Assembly (NCBI RefSeq): GCF_015291625.1
Contig: NZ_CP030047.1
Location: 4,464,001 to 4,528,000 of the forward strand
Length of the DNA stretch: 64,000 nt
Reading direction: 5' to 3'
From: Bradyrhizobium sp. CCBAU 53421
GTDB taxonomy: Bacteria; Pseudomonadota; Alphaproteobacteria; Rhizobiales; Xanthobacteraceae
Below, piece after piece: positions 1-7,708 of this stretch. The first letter of the stretch is position 1. Each line of letters opens with the position of its first letter. Below the pieces are notes generated by a model. That model worked only from the letters and a program-made list of their open reading frames with translations. It was not told the origin of the DNA and did no database searches. The position numbers were made by a program, and so were the translations under genes.

Positions 1-88
1 GCGTGACGCCGTCGTGATCTTCAGGACGGAGCTGGTCAACGATGAGCAGCGTCTCGTTCTTGTCCTGGTTCTCGATGCGCTGATCCAT
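1..88 (-). CDS. possible 5' end of a CDS cut by the window edge
   Basis: Reading leftwards from an ATG at 88, the frame stays open to the window edge and begins MDQRIENQDKNETLL. This is charged and polar, like a real N-terminus. No good ribosome binding site is seen. The opposite strand also has an open frame, ending at 118 with a Leu/Val-rich, shadow-like translation. The true coding strand cannot be settled from 88 bases. Confidence 0.25.
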   Translation of the reverse strand, partial: MDQRIENQDKNETLLIVDQLRPEDHDGVT

Positions 89-235
89 ATGCGGCCGGCG
101 GAGCAACGGCCGGCATAACCTCCGCCCGGATCGATCTGGCCGCCCGGCAAAGCTGCGGTTACCATAGCCTATCGATGGCGTCGTCTTGATATGGCCAGGG
201 CGACAAGTTCGCCGATGCGGTGCAAGACGGATGGT

Positions 236-664
236 ATGGGCGTGAAGCGCAGCAAGCAGAAGCCCGGCGAGATCGAAGCCGGACAGCGCAAGGCCGAGCA
301 ATGGCACCGCTTGCAGGCGCAACGCGCCGCCGAACGGCAACGTCTTCGTGATTACAAGATTGCGCTGGCGCGCGACGAGGTTCCCGTGGATACAGCGCGG
401 CTGGCGCCGTCGAACAGCTATTCGATTCCTGATTTCGTCGAACGCGGAACCTATCGGCCCGAGCCCTTCGTCTGCAAGGATTGCGGCGTTGCCGAGGTCT
501 GGACGCCGTTGCAGCAGAAATGGTGGTACGAGACCGCAAAGGGCGACGTGTTCACCAAGGCCGTGCGCTGCCGGGCCTGCCGCACCAGGGAGCGCGCACG
601 CAAATCTGCCGCGCGCCGCGTGCATCTGGAAGGACTCGCCAGGAAGACGCCGCCTGCCTCGTAG
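236..664 (+). CDS. zinc-ribbon protein (probable zinc-ribbon domain family)
   Basis: A 142-residue soluble protein. The N-terminal half is a basic, Gln/Arg-rich helix that looks like a coiled coil (about residues 5-45). The C-terminal half holds a treble-clef-like zinc site: CKDC near residues 80-83 and CRAC near 112-115, separated by a Trp-rich segment (VWTPLQQKWWYE). This pattern is characteristic of a small family annotated only as probable zinc-ribbon domain. Its partner, nucleic acid or protein, is unknown. An ATG at 191 in the same frame is possible, but 236 fits the start of the basic helix better. It ends in an Arg/Lys-rich tail. Confidence 0.7.
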   Translation: MGVKRSKQKPGEIEAGQRKAEQWHRLQAQRAAERQRLRDYKIALARDEVPVDTARLAPSNSYSIPDFVERGTYRPEPFVCKDCGVAEVWTPLQQKWWYETAKGDVFTKAVRCRACRTRERARKSAARRVHLEGLARKTPPAS

Positions 665-740
665 AGGTACGCCGGCGCCACATTTCACACAGCGGTGGAT
701 CTGGAACCCGCGCACACCTCGGTCAATGCGTCGCGCGTGC

Positions 741-765
741 GGAACGTTTCGTGGCCTGATCGGTT
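741..765 (+). promoter_or_regulatory. near-match to an EcfG-type promoter
   Basis: GGAAC at 741-745 is followed after 16 bases by GGTT at 762-765. The general-stress sigma factor EcfG of Rhizobiales recognises GGAAC-N16/17-CGTT, so this has one mismatch in the -10 element. It would start a transcript about 80 bases before the small gene at 856. Confidence 0.25.
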
Positions 766-855
766 CGAGACTTCGAAGCCCCCGGCGAGGGGTGCGGGCG
801 GGGAGGAACCAGCCAAGGATACCACGCGGCCGGAACCAACAAGAAGGAGCAGCGG

Positions 856-1149
856 ATGAAGCTTAATTCCACGCAAGTCAAACAGACCATGACGCAGTTG
901 AACGCGCAGGTGCTTCCGGATGATCATCCGGCGGTGGCGCAACTGAACAGCGTGTTCGGCGAGCACACATTCTTCGTCGACACCAGCGGCCTCAAGGTCC
1001 TCGAACCGGCGCAGAGTTCCGACATGCCGGGGCAAACCGGTGAAGTGGTGAGCCTTGCCGAGTGGAGCGATCCGGAGCTGACGTCGCTGCGGCCGCACGA
1101 GCCGGAACCGACCGGCGTGCTCATCACGCTCGAACCCAGCAAGCACTGA
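856..1149 (+). CDS. conserved hypothetical protein, 97 aa
   Basis: A short acidic soluble protein with no signal peptide and no membrane segment. I do not recognise a domain. A GGAG ribosome binding site lies about 9 bases upstream of the ATG (AAGGAGCAGCGG). The protein has a Gln/Asn/Thr-rich N-terminus and an acidic, Pro-containing C-terminus ending in LEPSKH. Codon use matches neighbouring genes, which supports it being real. A weak EcfG-like promoter lies at 741-765. Confidence 0.6.
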   Translation: MKLNSTQVKQTMTQLNAQVLPDDHPAVAQLNSVFGEHTFFVDTSGLKVLEPAQSSDMPGQTGEVVSLAEWSDPELTSLRPHEPEPTGVLITLEPSKH

Positions 1150-1179
1150 AGCGAAACGCGACCGCACAAAGAGATTGGA

Positions 1180-1206
1180 GCATGATCCGATTCAATCGGA
1201 TCGTGC
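1180..1206. repeat. palindromic intergenic element
   Basis: Thirteen-base arms (GCATGATCCGATT and AATCGGATCGTGC) flank a single C, with one mismatch. The sequence resembles the GCATGATC-type intergenic palindromes scattered through Bradyrhizobium genomes; a related hairpin occurs at 58051-58099. It contains an ATG in frame with the next gene, which argues against starting that gene here. Confidence 0.6.
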
Positions 1207-1358
1207 TTCTGAGCGCCGCATCGGACGGCACCGCAATCGGCCTTCTTGATGGCGACAATTTCCAACGTCACCTCAAGAGGTGCCGAAAGTCACATAGCAA
1301 ATCAGCGCCGCCTGCGTATGCATCGGTTCGAGATGGGTATCCAGGCGGTGAGGGGCAG

Positions 1359-1730
1359 ATGGGGATCGTGCGGCGCTGGAGCTCTGACGAGGACGAGAAG
1401 CTCAGAGAACTCGCCAGGGCCGGCAAGAACGCTCTCGAGATCAGCAACGAACTGACCCGCAGCGCGTCGGCCGTGCGCCGGCGCGCCGAGGTGCTGTCGG
1501 TCCTCATCATGGCAAAGGCGTTCCGCGCGCGCCCCTCGCACGTCGCCACCCATCTGGAGCGGGTCGCGATCGACGCGATCCGGCATCGTCGGCCGTTTCC
1601 CGCGGGTGTCGGGCCGAGCACCATTGCCGGAATGATCGAGAAGGGCTGGATCCTGCCGGAGCTGGGCCGGAAATACCGCGTCACCGATGCCGGCGTGGAG
1701 GCCGTGCGGCGGAAGATCCCGAGCGGGTGA
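1359..1730 (+). CDS. SANT/Myb-like helix-turn-helix protein
   Basis: A 123-residue protein. Residues about 6-40 (WSSDEDEKLRELARAGKN, followed by a helix ending SASAVRRRA) look like a SANT/Myb-type or GcrA-like DNA-binding helical bundle: a Trp followed by acidic residues, then regularly spaced Ala/Leu. The C-terminal part contains a short winged-helix-like stretch (IAGMIEKGWILPE...YRVTDAGVEAVRR). A GAGGGG ribosome binding site sits just before the ATG at 1359. The frame stays open upstream to 1182, but that ATG lies in the palindrome at 1180-1206, so 1359 is preferred. Role is probably regulatory; target unknown. Confidence 0.6.
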   Translation: MGIVRRWSSDEDEKLRELARAGKNALEISNELTRSASAVRRRAEVLSVLIMAKAFRARPSHVATHLERVAIDAIRHRRPFPAGVGPSTIAGMIEKGWILPELGRKYRVTDAGVEAVRRKIPSG

Positions 1731-1886
1731 GGCGGGCAGCGGCAAGACGGGCCATGGACTGACGCGCGATCGGCGCGGCGGGATGCAAGATTCTCCGCCC
1801 GGGAAGGGCGCTCGCGCCGTTCAAGGAGGACGAGACTTGCCGCCGGCGCTCTCCCGTCCGTCCAACCATCCGACCCGATCGCACCG

Positions 1887-2431
1887 ATGCTCAACGTCCA
1901 GCAAGCTCCTGAAGACCGATACCAGCGTTTCGCCGACCTTGCGCCGTTCGTTCGTGAAGCGATCAGCACCATCGCCGCATTGACGCCGTCTCAGCGGCTC
2001 GATGTCGAATTCCTCGAACGTGAGTTCATCCCTGCGCTGGGGCTCAATGACGAATTGCTTCACGAGCAGCCGCCGGAGCTTGCGCCGAGCTTCGGCAAGG
2101 GTCTCCACCTCTGGCAATATCCGAACCAGCTTGCGCCTTACCTCGCCTGGCTCGCGCCCATGTCGACCGGCTGAAGCCGGACTTCGTCTTCATCGACGGC
2201 GACCACAGCCTGCGCGGAGCGATGCAGGATCACCTGCTGGTGCGCTCCCACGCCAGCATCATCGTGCATCATGACGTCCACTCCCAGGCCTGTCCGGACA
2301 CGACGCTGCTCTGGAAGGCGCTGAAGCAATTCGAGGCGCCGGGCTTCGATACGTTTGAATTCATCAGCCAGTATCCGTCCGTCAACGGAACGTTCCTCGG
2401 CATCGGCGCGATGAAGCGGCGGTCCGTCTAA
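1887..2431 (+). pseudogene. decayed class I SAM methyltransferase gene (frameshift and probable internal deletion)
   Basis: The N-terminal part runs in one frame from the ATG at 1887 to a stop at 2172-2174 and ends ...LAPYLAWLAPM. The continuation is in another frame from about 2150 to 2431 and reads RLKPDFVFIDGDHSLRGAM, then HHDVHSQA. That is the acidic-loop half of a Methyltransf_24-like enzyme. The glycine-rich SAM motif expected between the two halves is absent, so part of the gene appears deleted as well as frameshifted. An AGGAGG site at 1825-1830 with a TTG at 1837 lies in yet another frame, suggesting the 5' end is damaged too. The 3' end overlaps the convergent MFS gene. Confidence 0.6.
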
Positions 2432-3650
2432 GCTTCGGCAGTGTCATGCGCCCGCTGCCGAGCAAGCGCGCGGCAATAGCCGCCGTGCAAAGCGTGACGG
2501 CGCCGCTGACGATGAACACGGCGCTCAAGCCTCCCCGATCAGCGATCCAGCCCAGCAGCGGACTTCCGATCGCCATGGCGACGTCAAGAAATGCCGTGTA
2601 GAGGCCCATCGCCAGGCCGCGATTTTCGGGCGAGACGCCCCGAACGGCCTCGACACCCAGCCCGGGAAAGACGAGCGAATAGCCGAGGCCGGCGAGCGCG
2701 GCGCCGATGGATGCAGTCGCGCCACCTCCCGCGAGCCCCATCAGGACCAGTCCGGCTGATTGCACCAGCACGAACCAGAGTGCGACCCTGGCACCGCCGA
2801 ATTTGTCCGGCAGATGACCGCAGATCACGCGGACGCCGATCAGCGCGACGCCGAAGGCTGTAAAACCGAGCCAGATCGGTTCCCAATGCCTGATGGCGTA
2901 GAGCAAGGAGCCGAAGGCGAGGATCGCTCCGTAGCCGATGCTGCTGAGCGCCGCGGCAACGCCCGGCAACCACACCGCGCCGATCACGGACCCGACGTCG
3001 GATTTCGCCGTCCGTGGCCGGGGCAGGGGCCCCTTCGCCCACACCAGCAGCAAGAGGACGAGCAACGGCAATACGGAGCTGAAGGCGCCGATCGCAACAA
3101 AGCCATGCGACGCGAACAGCATCGGACCGAGCGGACCGCCAGAGGCGAGCGCCGCGAACATCGCCGTTCCGACCCAGGCGATGACTTTGCCAGCGTGTGC
3201 GGGATCGACCAGGGCGAGGCCCCAGCTTACACCCCCGGTGATGATGAAGCTCTCTGCACCGCCGAGCGCCGCGCGTCCAACGAGAAGGATCGCTATTGAA
3301 ATGATCGGCACACTCTCGAAGACCGACGACAGAACATACAGCAGGCCGGCAACCAGCGCCGTGACGAGACCGGTTACGACGGCGCGTTTTCCTCCCTTCG
3401 TGTCGGAATAAGCGCCGGACCACACCCGGGACAGCAGGGACGCCGCGAATTGTGTGCCGGCCACCATGCCAACAACGATGCTTCCGAAGCCGAGATGGTT
3501 CACATGCAGCGGAAGCACCGGCAATGCTGCGCCGACGACGAGAAAGCCTGCCAGAACGGCAGCCATAACGGGCAGCAAGGTGATCGCGACTGAGCGTGCC
3601 GCCTTGGATGGCGAGAGCGAATGCGACATGTCGTGACTGGCCGTCTTCAT
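2382..3650 (-). CDS. MFS efflux transporter (arabinose exporter / YhhS-like)
   Basis: A 422-residue integral membrane protein with about 12 hydrophobic segments. It carries the MFS loop 2-3 signature in the form SRVWSGAYSDTKGGKRAV. The fold and the GHLPDKFGG-type cytoplasmic loop resemble the YhhS/arabinose-efflux branch of drug:H+ antiporters. The start at 3650 (MKTASHDMSHS) is chosen because a longer reading would run into the upstream gene ending at 3677. It is the last gene of a five-gene minus-strand cassette with three exported proteins and a second MFS. It probably exports a toxic metabolite handled by that cassette; the substrate is inferred only. Confidence 0.8.
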   Translation of the reverse strand: MKTASHDMSHSLSPSKAARSVAITLLPVMAAVLAGFLVVGAALPVLPLHVNHLGFGSIVVGMVAGTQFAASLLSRVWSGAYSDTKGGKRAVVTGLVTALVAGLLYVLSSVFESVPIISIAILLVGRAALGGAESFIITGGVSWGLALVDPAHAGKVIAWVGTAMFAALASGGPLGPMLFASHGFVAIGAFSSVLPLLVLLLLVWAKGPLPRPRTAKSDVGSVIGAVWLPGVAAALSSIGYGAILAFGSLLYAIRHWEPIWLGFTAFGVALIGVRVICGHLPDKFGGARVALWFVLVQSAGLVLMGLAGGGATASIGAALAGLGYSLVFPGLGVEAVRGVSPENRGLAMGLYTAFLDVAMAIGSPLLGWIADRGGLSAVFIVSGAVTLCTAAIAARLLGSGRMTLPKLRRTAASSRRCRGTFR

Positions 3651-3676
3651 GGGTGCACGCGGCGCATTTGGACTGA

Positions 3677-4453
3677 TCAGTTGGCGGAGCGCTTCTCGAA
3701 TACGGCGCGGGCGACGGGCGCGGCCGAAAATGCGTTCGGCCATCCCGCATAGTAGGCGAGATGGCTGATCACCTCCGACGCTTCAGCGCGTGTCAGCCCG
3801 TTATCCATCGCCCGGTTGAGATGATAGGGGATCTGCTCAACTTGGCCGGTGGCGATCAATGCACTGACGGTCACCAGGCTGCGATCGCGTGGCGCAAGGT
3901 CAGGACGAAGCCAGAGATCGCGGAACAGGACCTCCGCGGTGTCGCGCACGAGGCCTGGTGAAGCTGGTCCTGTGCCTTGCTCCACCCGGGCCGCCCGGGC
4001 GGCCTCGGACGTCTCGTCCAGCGGCAGCAAAGTGACCGAAGCATCGGGAAGCTGATCCGGGCCAATTCCGCGTGCCGCGAACATGTCCTTGGCGATCGCC
4101 GTCGCGGCCATTGCATTGCCCCAGCCGGCATAGAAGGCGAGATGGGTGATGATCTCGGAAATCTCGCCGGGTTTGACGCCATTGTCGAGTGCAAGGGTCA
4201 ACTGCTCGGGCAGAAGGATGCCCTGGTTGCGGGCGATGACCGCGGCGACCGTGACGATGCTGCGATCGCGCGGTGTCAATCCGGGCCGCTTCCAGAGATC
4301 GCTGGCGAGCTTGTTCGTGGCGTAGCGTGCGAGCGCCGGCGACACCGCCCGCACGTCGTCGCGCGACAGGGGCCCGGTTTGCGCGCCTGCTCTCGTCTCT
4401 GCATCAACGGCTCCCATGGATAGCGCGAGTGCCAGGATGGTCGAAGTTTTCAT
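3677..4453 (-). CDS. exported protein with two carboxymuconolactone decarboxylase-like domains
   Basis: A 258-residue protein. The N-terminal signal peptide (MKTSTILALALSMGAVDA) points to the periplasm. Two CMD-type domains follow (about 38-125 and 165-252), each with the helical LTPRDRSIVTV / LAPRDRSLVTV motif and an E-x3-H pair (E100/H104 and E227/H231). There is no cysteine at all, so it cannot be an AhpD-type CxxC peroxidase; the family alternatives are decarboxylase or lactonase-like activity. The start at 4453 is chosen for the signal peptide. It lies 28 bases downstream of the cupin gene, consistent with co-transcription. The exact reaction is unknown. Confidence 0.8.
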   Translation of the reverse strand: MKTSTILALALSMGAVDAETRAGAQTGPLSRDDVRAVSPALARYATNKLASDLWKRPGLTPRDRSIVTVAAVIARNQGILLPEQLTLALDNGVKPGEISEIITHLAFYAGWGNAMAATAIAKDMFAARGIGPDQLPDASVTLLPLDETSEAARAARVEQGTGPASPGLVRDTAEVLFRDLWLRPDLAPRDRSLVTVSALIATGQVEQIPYHLNRAMDNGLTRAEASEVISHLAYYAGWPNAFSAAPVARAVFEKRSAN

Positions 4454-4481
4454 GGCGAACCCATTCAATGTTTGCTCCCGC

Positions 4482-4940
4482 TTATCGGTACTGCTCGTCG
4501 GAAACCGGTTCGAGCCAGTCGACATTCTTGCCGTCCTGCATGTAGCTCACCGCGATGTGGGCCATCGGACTGGTGGCGGTCGCGCCGTGCCAATGCTTGA
4601 CGCCGGCCGGAATCCAGACGACATCGCCCGTATTTATCGTGCGCTTGTCCTTGCCGTCTTCCTGCACCCAGCCCTGGCCCGTCGTGACGATGAGCAACTG
4701 ACCGGCGGGATGCGTGTGCCAGACGGTGCGTGCTCCCGATGCGAAGTTGACGAGGCCCGTGCTCGCACGGGTGAATTCCGTCGCTGGATACAGCGGACTG
4801 ATGACCGCCCGACCGCTGAAATTGTCCGCGGCGCCGAGCATCGCGGGCGTGCTGCCGTTGAGATGGATTTCGATGCCATCCGCTTGCGCAGACACGACGC
4901 CGGTTGCGCCGATGGCCGCTGCTGCAAGGACCTTCTTCAT
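4482..4940 (-). CDS. exported cupin, manganese hydroxynitrile lyase-like
   Basis: A 152-residue single-domain cupin with a signal peptide (cleavage near ...VVSAQA). Metal ligands are visible as H75 and H77 (WHTHP), Q81 and a histidine of KHWHG (116-118). The segment from FSGRAVISPLY to DWLEPVSDEQYR follows the pattern of the small Mn-dependent (R)-mandelonitrile lyases of the GtHNL type, which cleave or form cyanohydrins. Relatives of this cupin often occur with CMD proteins. The export signal is unusual for an HNL-like cupin. It sits between cyclophilin-like and CMD genes in one operon. The assignment of activity is an inference from resemblance. Confidence 0.8.
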   Translation of the reverse strand: MKKVLAAAAIGATGVVSAQADGIEIHLNGSTPAMLGAADNFSGRAVISPLYPATEFTRASTGLVNFASGARTVWHTHPAGQLLIVTTGQGWVQEDGKDKRTINTGDVVWIPAGVKHWHGATATSPMAHIAVSYMQDGKNVDWLEPVSDEQYR

Positions 4941-4971
4941 TTGCGTATTCCTCCGGTTCTTTCGTGAGGGA

Positions 4972-5442
4972 TCAGGACAGGGATACGATGCGGAGAGGAA
5001 ACTTTCCGCGCATCAGCAGGGCATCGAAGTTGCCGTCGATGTGGCCGAGCCGGATCAAGCCTTGCGACCAGCGGTAGCCCGTATGGAACAATGCGAGGTT
5101 GCCCCAGGGCACGTAGTAGCAAAGATCGCCTGGCCGTTCGTTGCCGAACGGTCCGCTGCCTTCCTCAGTGAGCTTGCGCGGCAGGTAGCTGATCTTCTCG
5201 TTGTTCGCGTAATCGTCGATCTTGAGGCCAACGAGCGGGAGCATCGACGCGAAATCGCGCGCCGACGGATTGTCTTCTAGCGTCGCCGCCATGGTCTGTT
5301 CGTTGAAGGAGATGCCGACTCTCATGGACGCTGGTCCCTGTGCGTATCCCCGCGACGATGCGAGGTCGCCGAATGGTGCGGCCGTCGCGGAAAGCAGAGC
5401 GCTCCGCAGCACGGTGCGGCGATCGATGATACGGAACGTCAT
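4972..5442 (-). CDS. exported cyclophilin-like domain protein
   Basis: A 156-residue protein. The N-terminus carries twin arginines (RRTVLRSALL, residues 8-17) before a hydrophobic stretch and an AQG-type cleavage site, suggesting Tat export. Residues about 40-150 (RVGISFNEQTMAATL, DDYANNEKISYLPRKL, GDLCYYVPWGNLALF) match the cyclophilin-like fold family related to TM1367. That family's activity is not established and the canonical proline-isomerase residues are not evident. The ATG at 5442 overlaps the TGA of the upstream MFS gene (ATGA, 5439-5442), so translation is probably coupled. Confidence 0.8.
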   Translation of the reverse strand: MTFRIIDRRTVLRSALLSATAAPFGDLASSRGYAQGPASMRVGISFNEQTMAATLEDNPSARDFASMLPLVGLKIDDYANNEKISYLPRKLTEEGSGPFGNERPGDLCYYVPWGNLALFHTGYRWSQGLIRLGHIDGNFDALLMRGKFPLRIVSLS

Positions 5443-6629
5443 GGCGCCGGCCTTCCATGGTCTATGGCGGCCGCGGTTGCGGCGAGCGCCGAACCGAGCA
5501 GCAGGGCCCCGCCGAGCGCGAGCGGGCTCCACCATCCGAGCGCGTCGAACAGAAATCCGCCGGCTGCTGCGCCCAGCGTAATGGCGAACTGGATGATGGC
5601 GACCTGCAGTCCGCCGCCGGCTTCGGCGTCATCAGGGAGCGTGCGGCTCAGCCATGTGCCCCAGCCGACCGGGGCGGCCGTACCGAAGAAGCCCCAGCCC
5701 AGCAGCAGGCTTGTGACTGCTGCCGGCATCGAGCCGAGCGCGATCAATGCGGCAGCGAGCGACGCCATGACGAGCGGAATCGCAATGACGATGCTGTAGA
5801 GCCTCGTTTTCAGCAGCTGGCCGATGGCCCAGGTGCCGGCGACGCCGGCAATCCCCATCAGCAACAGGATCGCCGACAGGGCGGAGATACCAATGCCGGT
5901 GACCGTTTCAAGGAATGGGCGCAGATAGGTGAACACCGCGAACTGGCCCATGAAGAGCAGGAAGATCGCGGCCATGCCAAGCGCCACCTGACGGCGCAAT
6001 AGCAGCTTTAATACATTGCCCGCGCCATCGCGCCCGCACGGCGGCAGCGCGGGAAGGCCGATCCACTGCCAGATGAGCGCAAGCAGTGCCAAAGGCACCA
6101 CGAGGAAGAAGGCGCCGCGCCAGCCGACGTGATCGCCGAGCAGGCTTCCGAGCGGTGCCGAGACGGTTGCAGCGATGGCGTTGCCGGCGTTGATCATCGC
6201 GAGCCCCTTCGGCACGGCGTCGTGCGGCACCAGACGCATTACGATTGCGGTGGACATCGACCAGAAGCCGCCGATGGCGATCCCGAGCAGGGCGCGGCCG
6301 ATCATCAGCACGGCATAATTGGGGGCGAAGGTGACGACGAGGCCGGAGACGACAAGCAAGAGCGAGGACGAGGTCAGCACCAGCTTGCGGTCGATGCGCT
6401 TCACGAGATTGGCGATGCACAGGCTGGTCATGACTGCGAAGATGCCGGAGACCGAGATCGCCTGACCCGCCCGGCCTTCGCTGATGCCGAGACCCTCGGC
6501 GATCGGCGTCAGCAGGCTGACCGGCATGAATTCGGAAGCGATCAGGACGGCGACGCACAGCGCCATCGAAAGCACGGCGCCCCACGCCGCGTGTGGCCGC
6601 ACCAATCCGTCGTCGTAGGTCGTGTCCAT
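5439..6629 (-). CDS. MFS efflux transporter (NepI/AraJ-like)
   Basis: A 396-residue membrane protein with about 12 transmembrane segments. It has an MFS loop of the form ANLVKRIDRKLVL and a TM5 motif resembling motif C of exporters (GNAIAATVSAPLGSLLG), typical of the DHA1 purine-ribonucleoside / arabinose exporter branch. The start at 6629 (MDTTYDDG) is preferred to the ATG five codons upstream. It is the first gene of the minus-strand cassette and overlaps the next gene by four bases. A LysR gene starts 147 bases away on the other strand and probably controls it. Confidence 0.85.
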   Translation of the reverse strand: MDTTYDDGLVRPHAAWGAVLSMALCVAVLIASEFMPVSLLTPIAEGLGISEGRAGQAISVSGIFAVMTSLCIANLVKRIDRKLVLTSSSLLLVVSGLVVTFAPNYAVLMIGRALLGIAIGGFWSMSTAIVMRLVPHDAVPKGLAMINAGNAIAATVSAPLGSLLGDHVGWRGAFFLVVPLALLALIWQWIGLPALPPCGRDGAGNVLKLLLRRQVALGMAAIFLLFMGQFAVFTYLRPFLETVTGIGISALSAILLLMGIAGVAGTWAIGQLLKTRLYSIVIAIPLVMASLAAALIALGSMPAAVTSLLLGWGFFGTAAPVGWGTWLSRTLPDDAEAGGGLQVAIIQFAITLGAAAGGFLFDALGWWSPLALGGALLLGSALAATAAAIDHGRPAP

Positions 6630-6732
6630 CCGTTTCCACCGCACAAGGGGTCCGGTTCAAATCCGGCAACCCGTCTGCGTGGGAGGTAGCACCGGCGGAT
6701 TGCTGTGATTAGGCGGTGAAATCTGTTTGAAC

Positions 6733-6751
6733 TTATCGACTGTGCCCATAA
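6733..6751. promoter_or_regulatory. candidate LysR operator
   Basis: TTATCGACTGTGCCCATAA has inverted TTAT/ATAA arms around 11 bases, which is the T-N11-A pattern of LysR-family binding sites. It lies between the divergent MFS cassette and the LysR gene, 26 bases before the LysR start, where an auto- and cross-regulatory site is expected. Confidence 0.45.
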
Positions 6752-6776
6752 ATAAGGGTGGCAGTGGAGACTGAGG

Positions 6777-7670
6777 GTGCGCGAAAACTTCAACGATCTG
6801 TTGTGGTTCCTTGTCGTGGCGGAGGAGCGTAGCTTCACCAAGGCGGCGGCGAAGGTCGGCGTCACGCAGTCGACCCTCAGCCACACCATCAAGCGGCTTG
6901 AGGCGCGGTTGGGAATCCGGCTTCTCGCCCGGACCACACGAAGCGTTTCGACCACGGAGGCCGGCGAGCGGCTGCTGCAATCGCTCGCGCCGCGCATCGC
7001 CGAGATCGAGACGGATATTGCGGCGCTGACCGCATACCGCGACAAGCCTTCGGGCACCGTGCGCATCACCCTATCGGACCACGCGCTGGACAATCTCGTC
7101 TGGCCGAAGCTCGAGCCGGTGCTCGCGGATTATCCCGACATCAAGCTCGAACTCAGTCGCGACAACGGCCTGCGCAATATCGTGGCGGATGGTTTCGACG
7201 CCGGCGTCAGGCTCGGAGAAAGCGTCGAGAAGGACATGATCGCGGTGCGCATCGGGCCCGACTGGCGTCTGGTCGCTGTGGGCGCGCCTGATTATTTCGC
7301 CAGGCACGGTGTGCCGAAGACCCCGCAGGATCTGGTCGGCCACAGCTGCATCAATCTGCGCTTGACGACGCGCGGCGGTTTCTATGCCTGGGAATTCGGC
7401 AAGGCCGGGCGAAACGTGCGGGTGCGCGTCGACGGTCAGCTTGCTTTCAACTCGACCCAGCCGATGGTCAAAGCCGCAATCGCGGGCTACGGCATCGCGT
7501 ACGTGCCGGAGGAGACGGTGACTGAAGCTATTGCGTCGGGCCGCCTTCAGCTCGTGCTTGACGATTGGTCGCCGAAGTTCTCCGGCTATTATCTCTATTA
7601 TCCCAGCGGTCGTCAGAACTCACCGGCGTTCAAGGTCATCGTCGATGCGCTCCGGCATCACGGCAAGTGA
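6777..7670 (+). CDS. LysR-family transcriptional regulator
   Basis: A 297-residue regulator with a GTG start. The winged helix-turn-helix occupies about residues 4-62 (FLVVAEERSFTKAAAKVGVT, then TLSHTIKRLEARLG, LLARTTRSVSTTEAG), followed by a periplasmic-binding-protein-like effector domain. The DGFDAGVRLGE segment places it in the subgroup with CrgA/AaeR-type relatives. It is divergent from the five-gene exporter/cupin/CMD cassette, the usual layout for a LysR activator and its target. A T-N11-A motif lies between them. The effector is unknown. Confidence 0.9.
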   Translation: MRENFNDLLWFLVVAEERSFTKAAAKVGVTQSTLSHTIKRLEARLGIRLLARTTRSVSTTEAGERLLQSLAPRIAEIETDIAALTAYRDKPSGTVRITLSDHALDNLVWPKLEPVLADYPDIKLELSRDNGLRNIVADGFDAGVRLGESVEKDMIAVRIGPDWRLVAVGAPDYFARHGVPKTPQDLVGHSCINLRLTTRGGFYAWEFGKAGRNVRVRVDGQLAFNSTQPMVKAAIAGYGIAYVPEETVTEAIASGRLQLVLDDWSPKFSGYYLYYPSGRQNSPAFKVIVDALRHHGK

Positions 7671-7708
7671 CGACGGTTGCGCGTCGACGTCGGGCGTGGA
7701 GCCGTGGA

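Noticed and set aside
3677..4453. AhpD-type alkylhydroperoxidase activity for the CMD protein
   Set aside because: The protein has no cysteine, so the CxxC chemistry is impossible.
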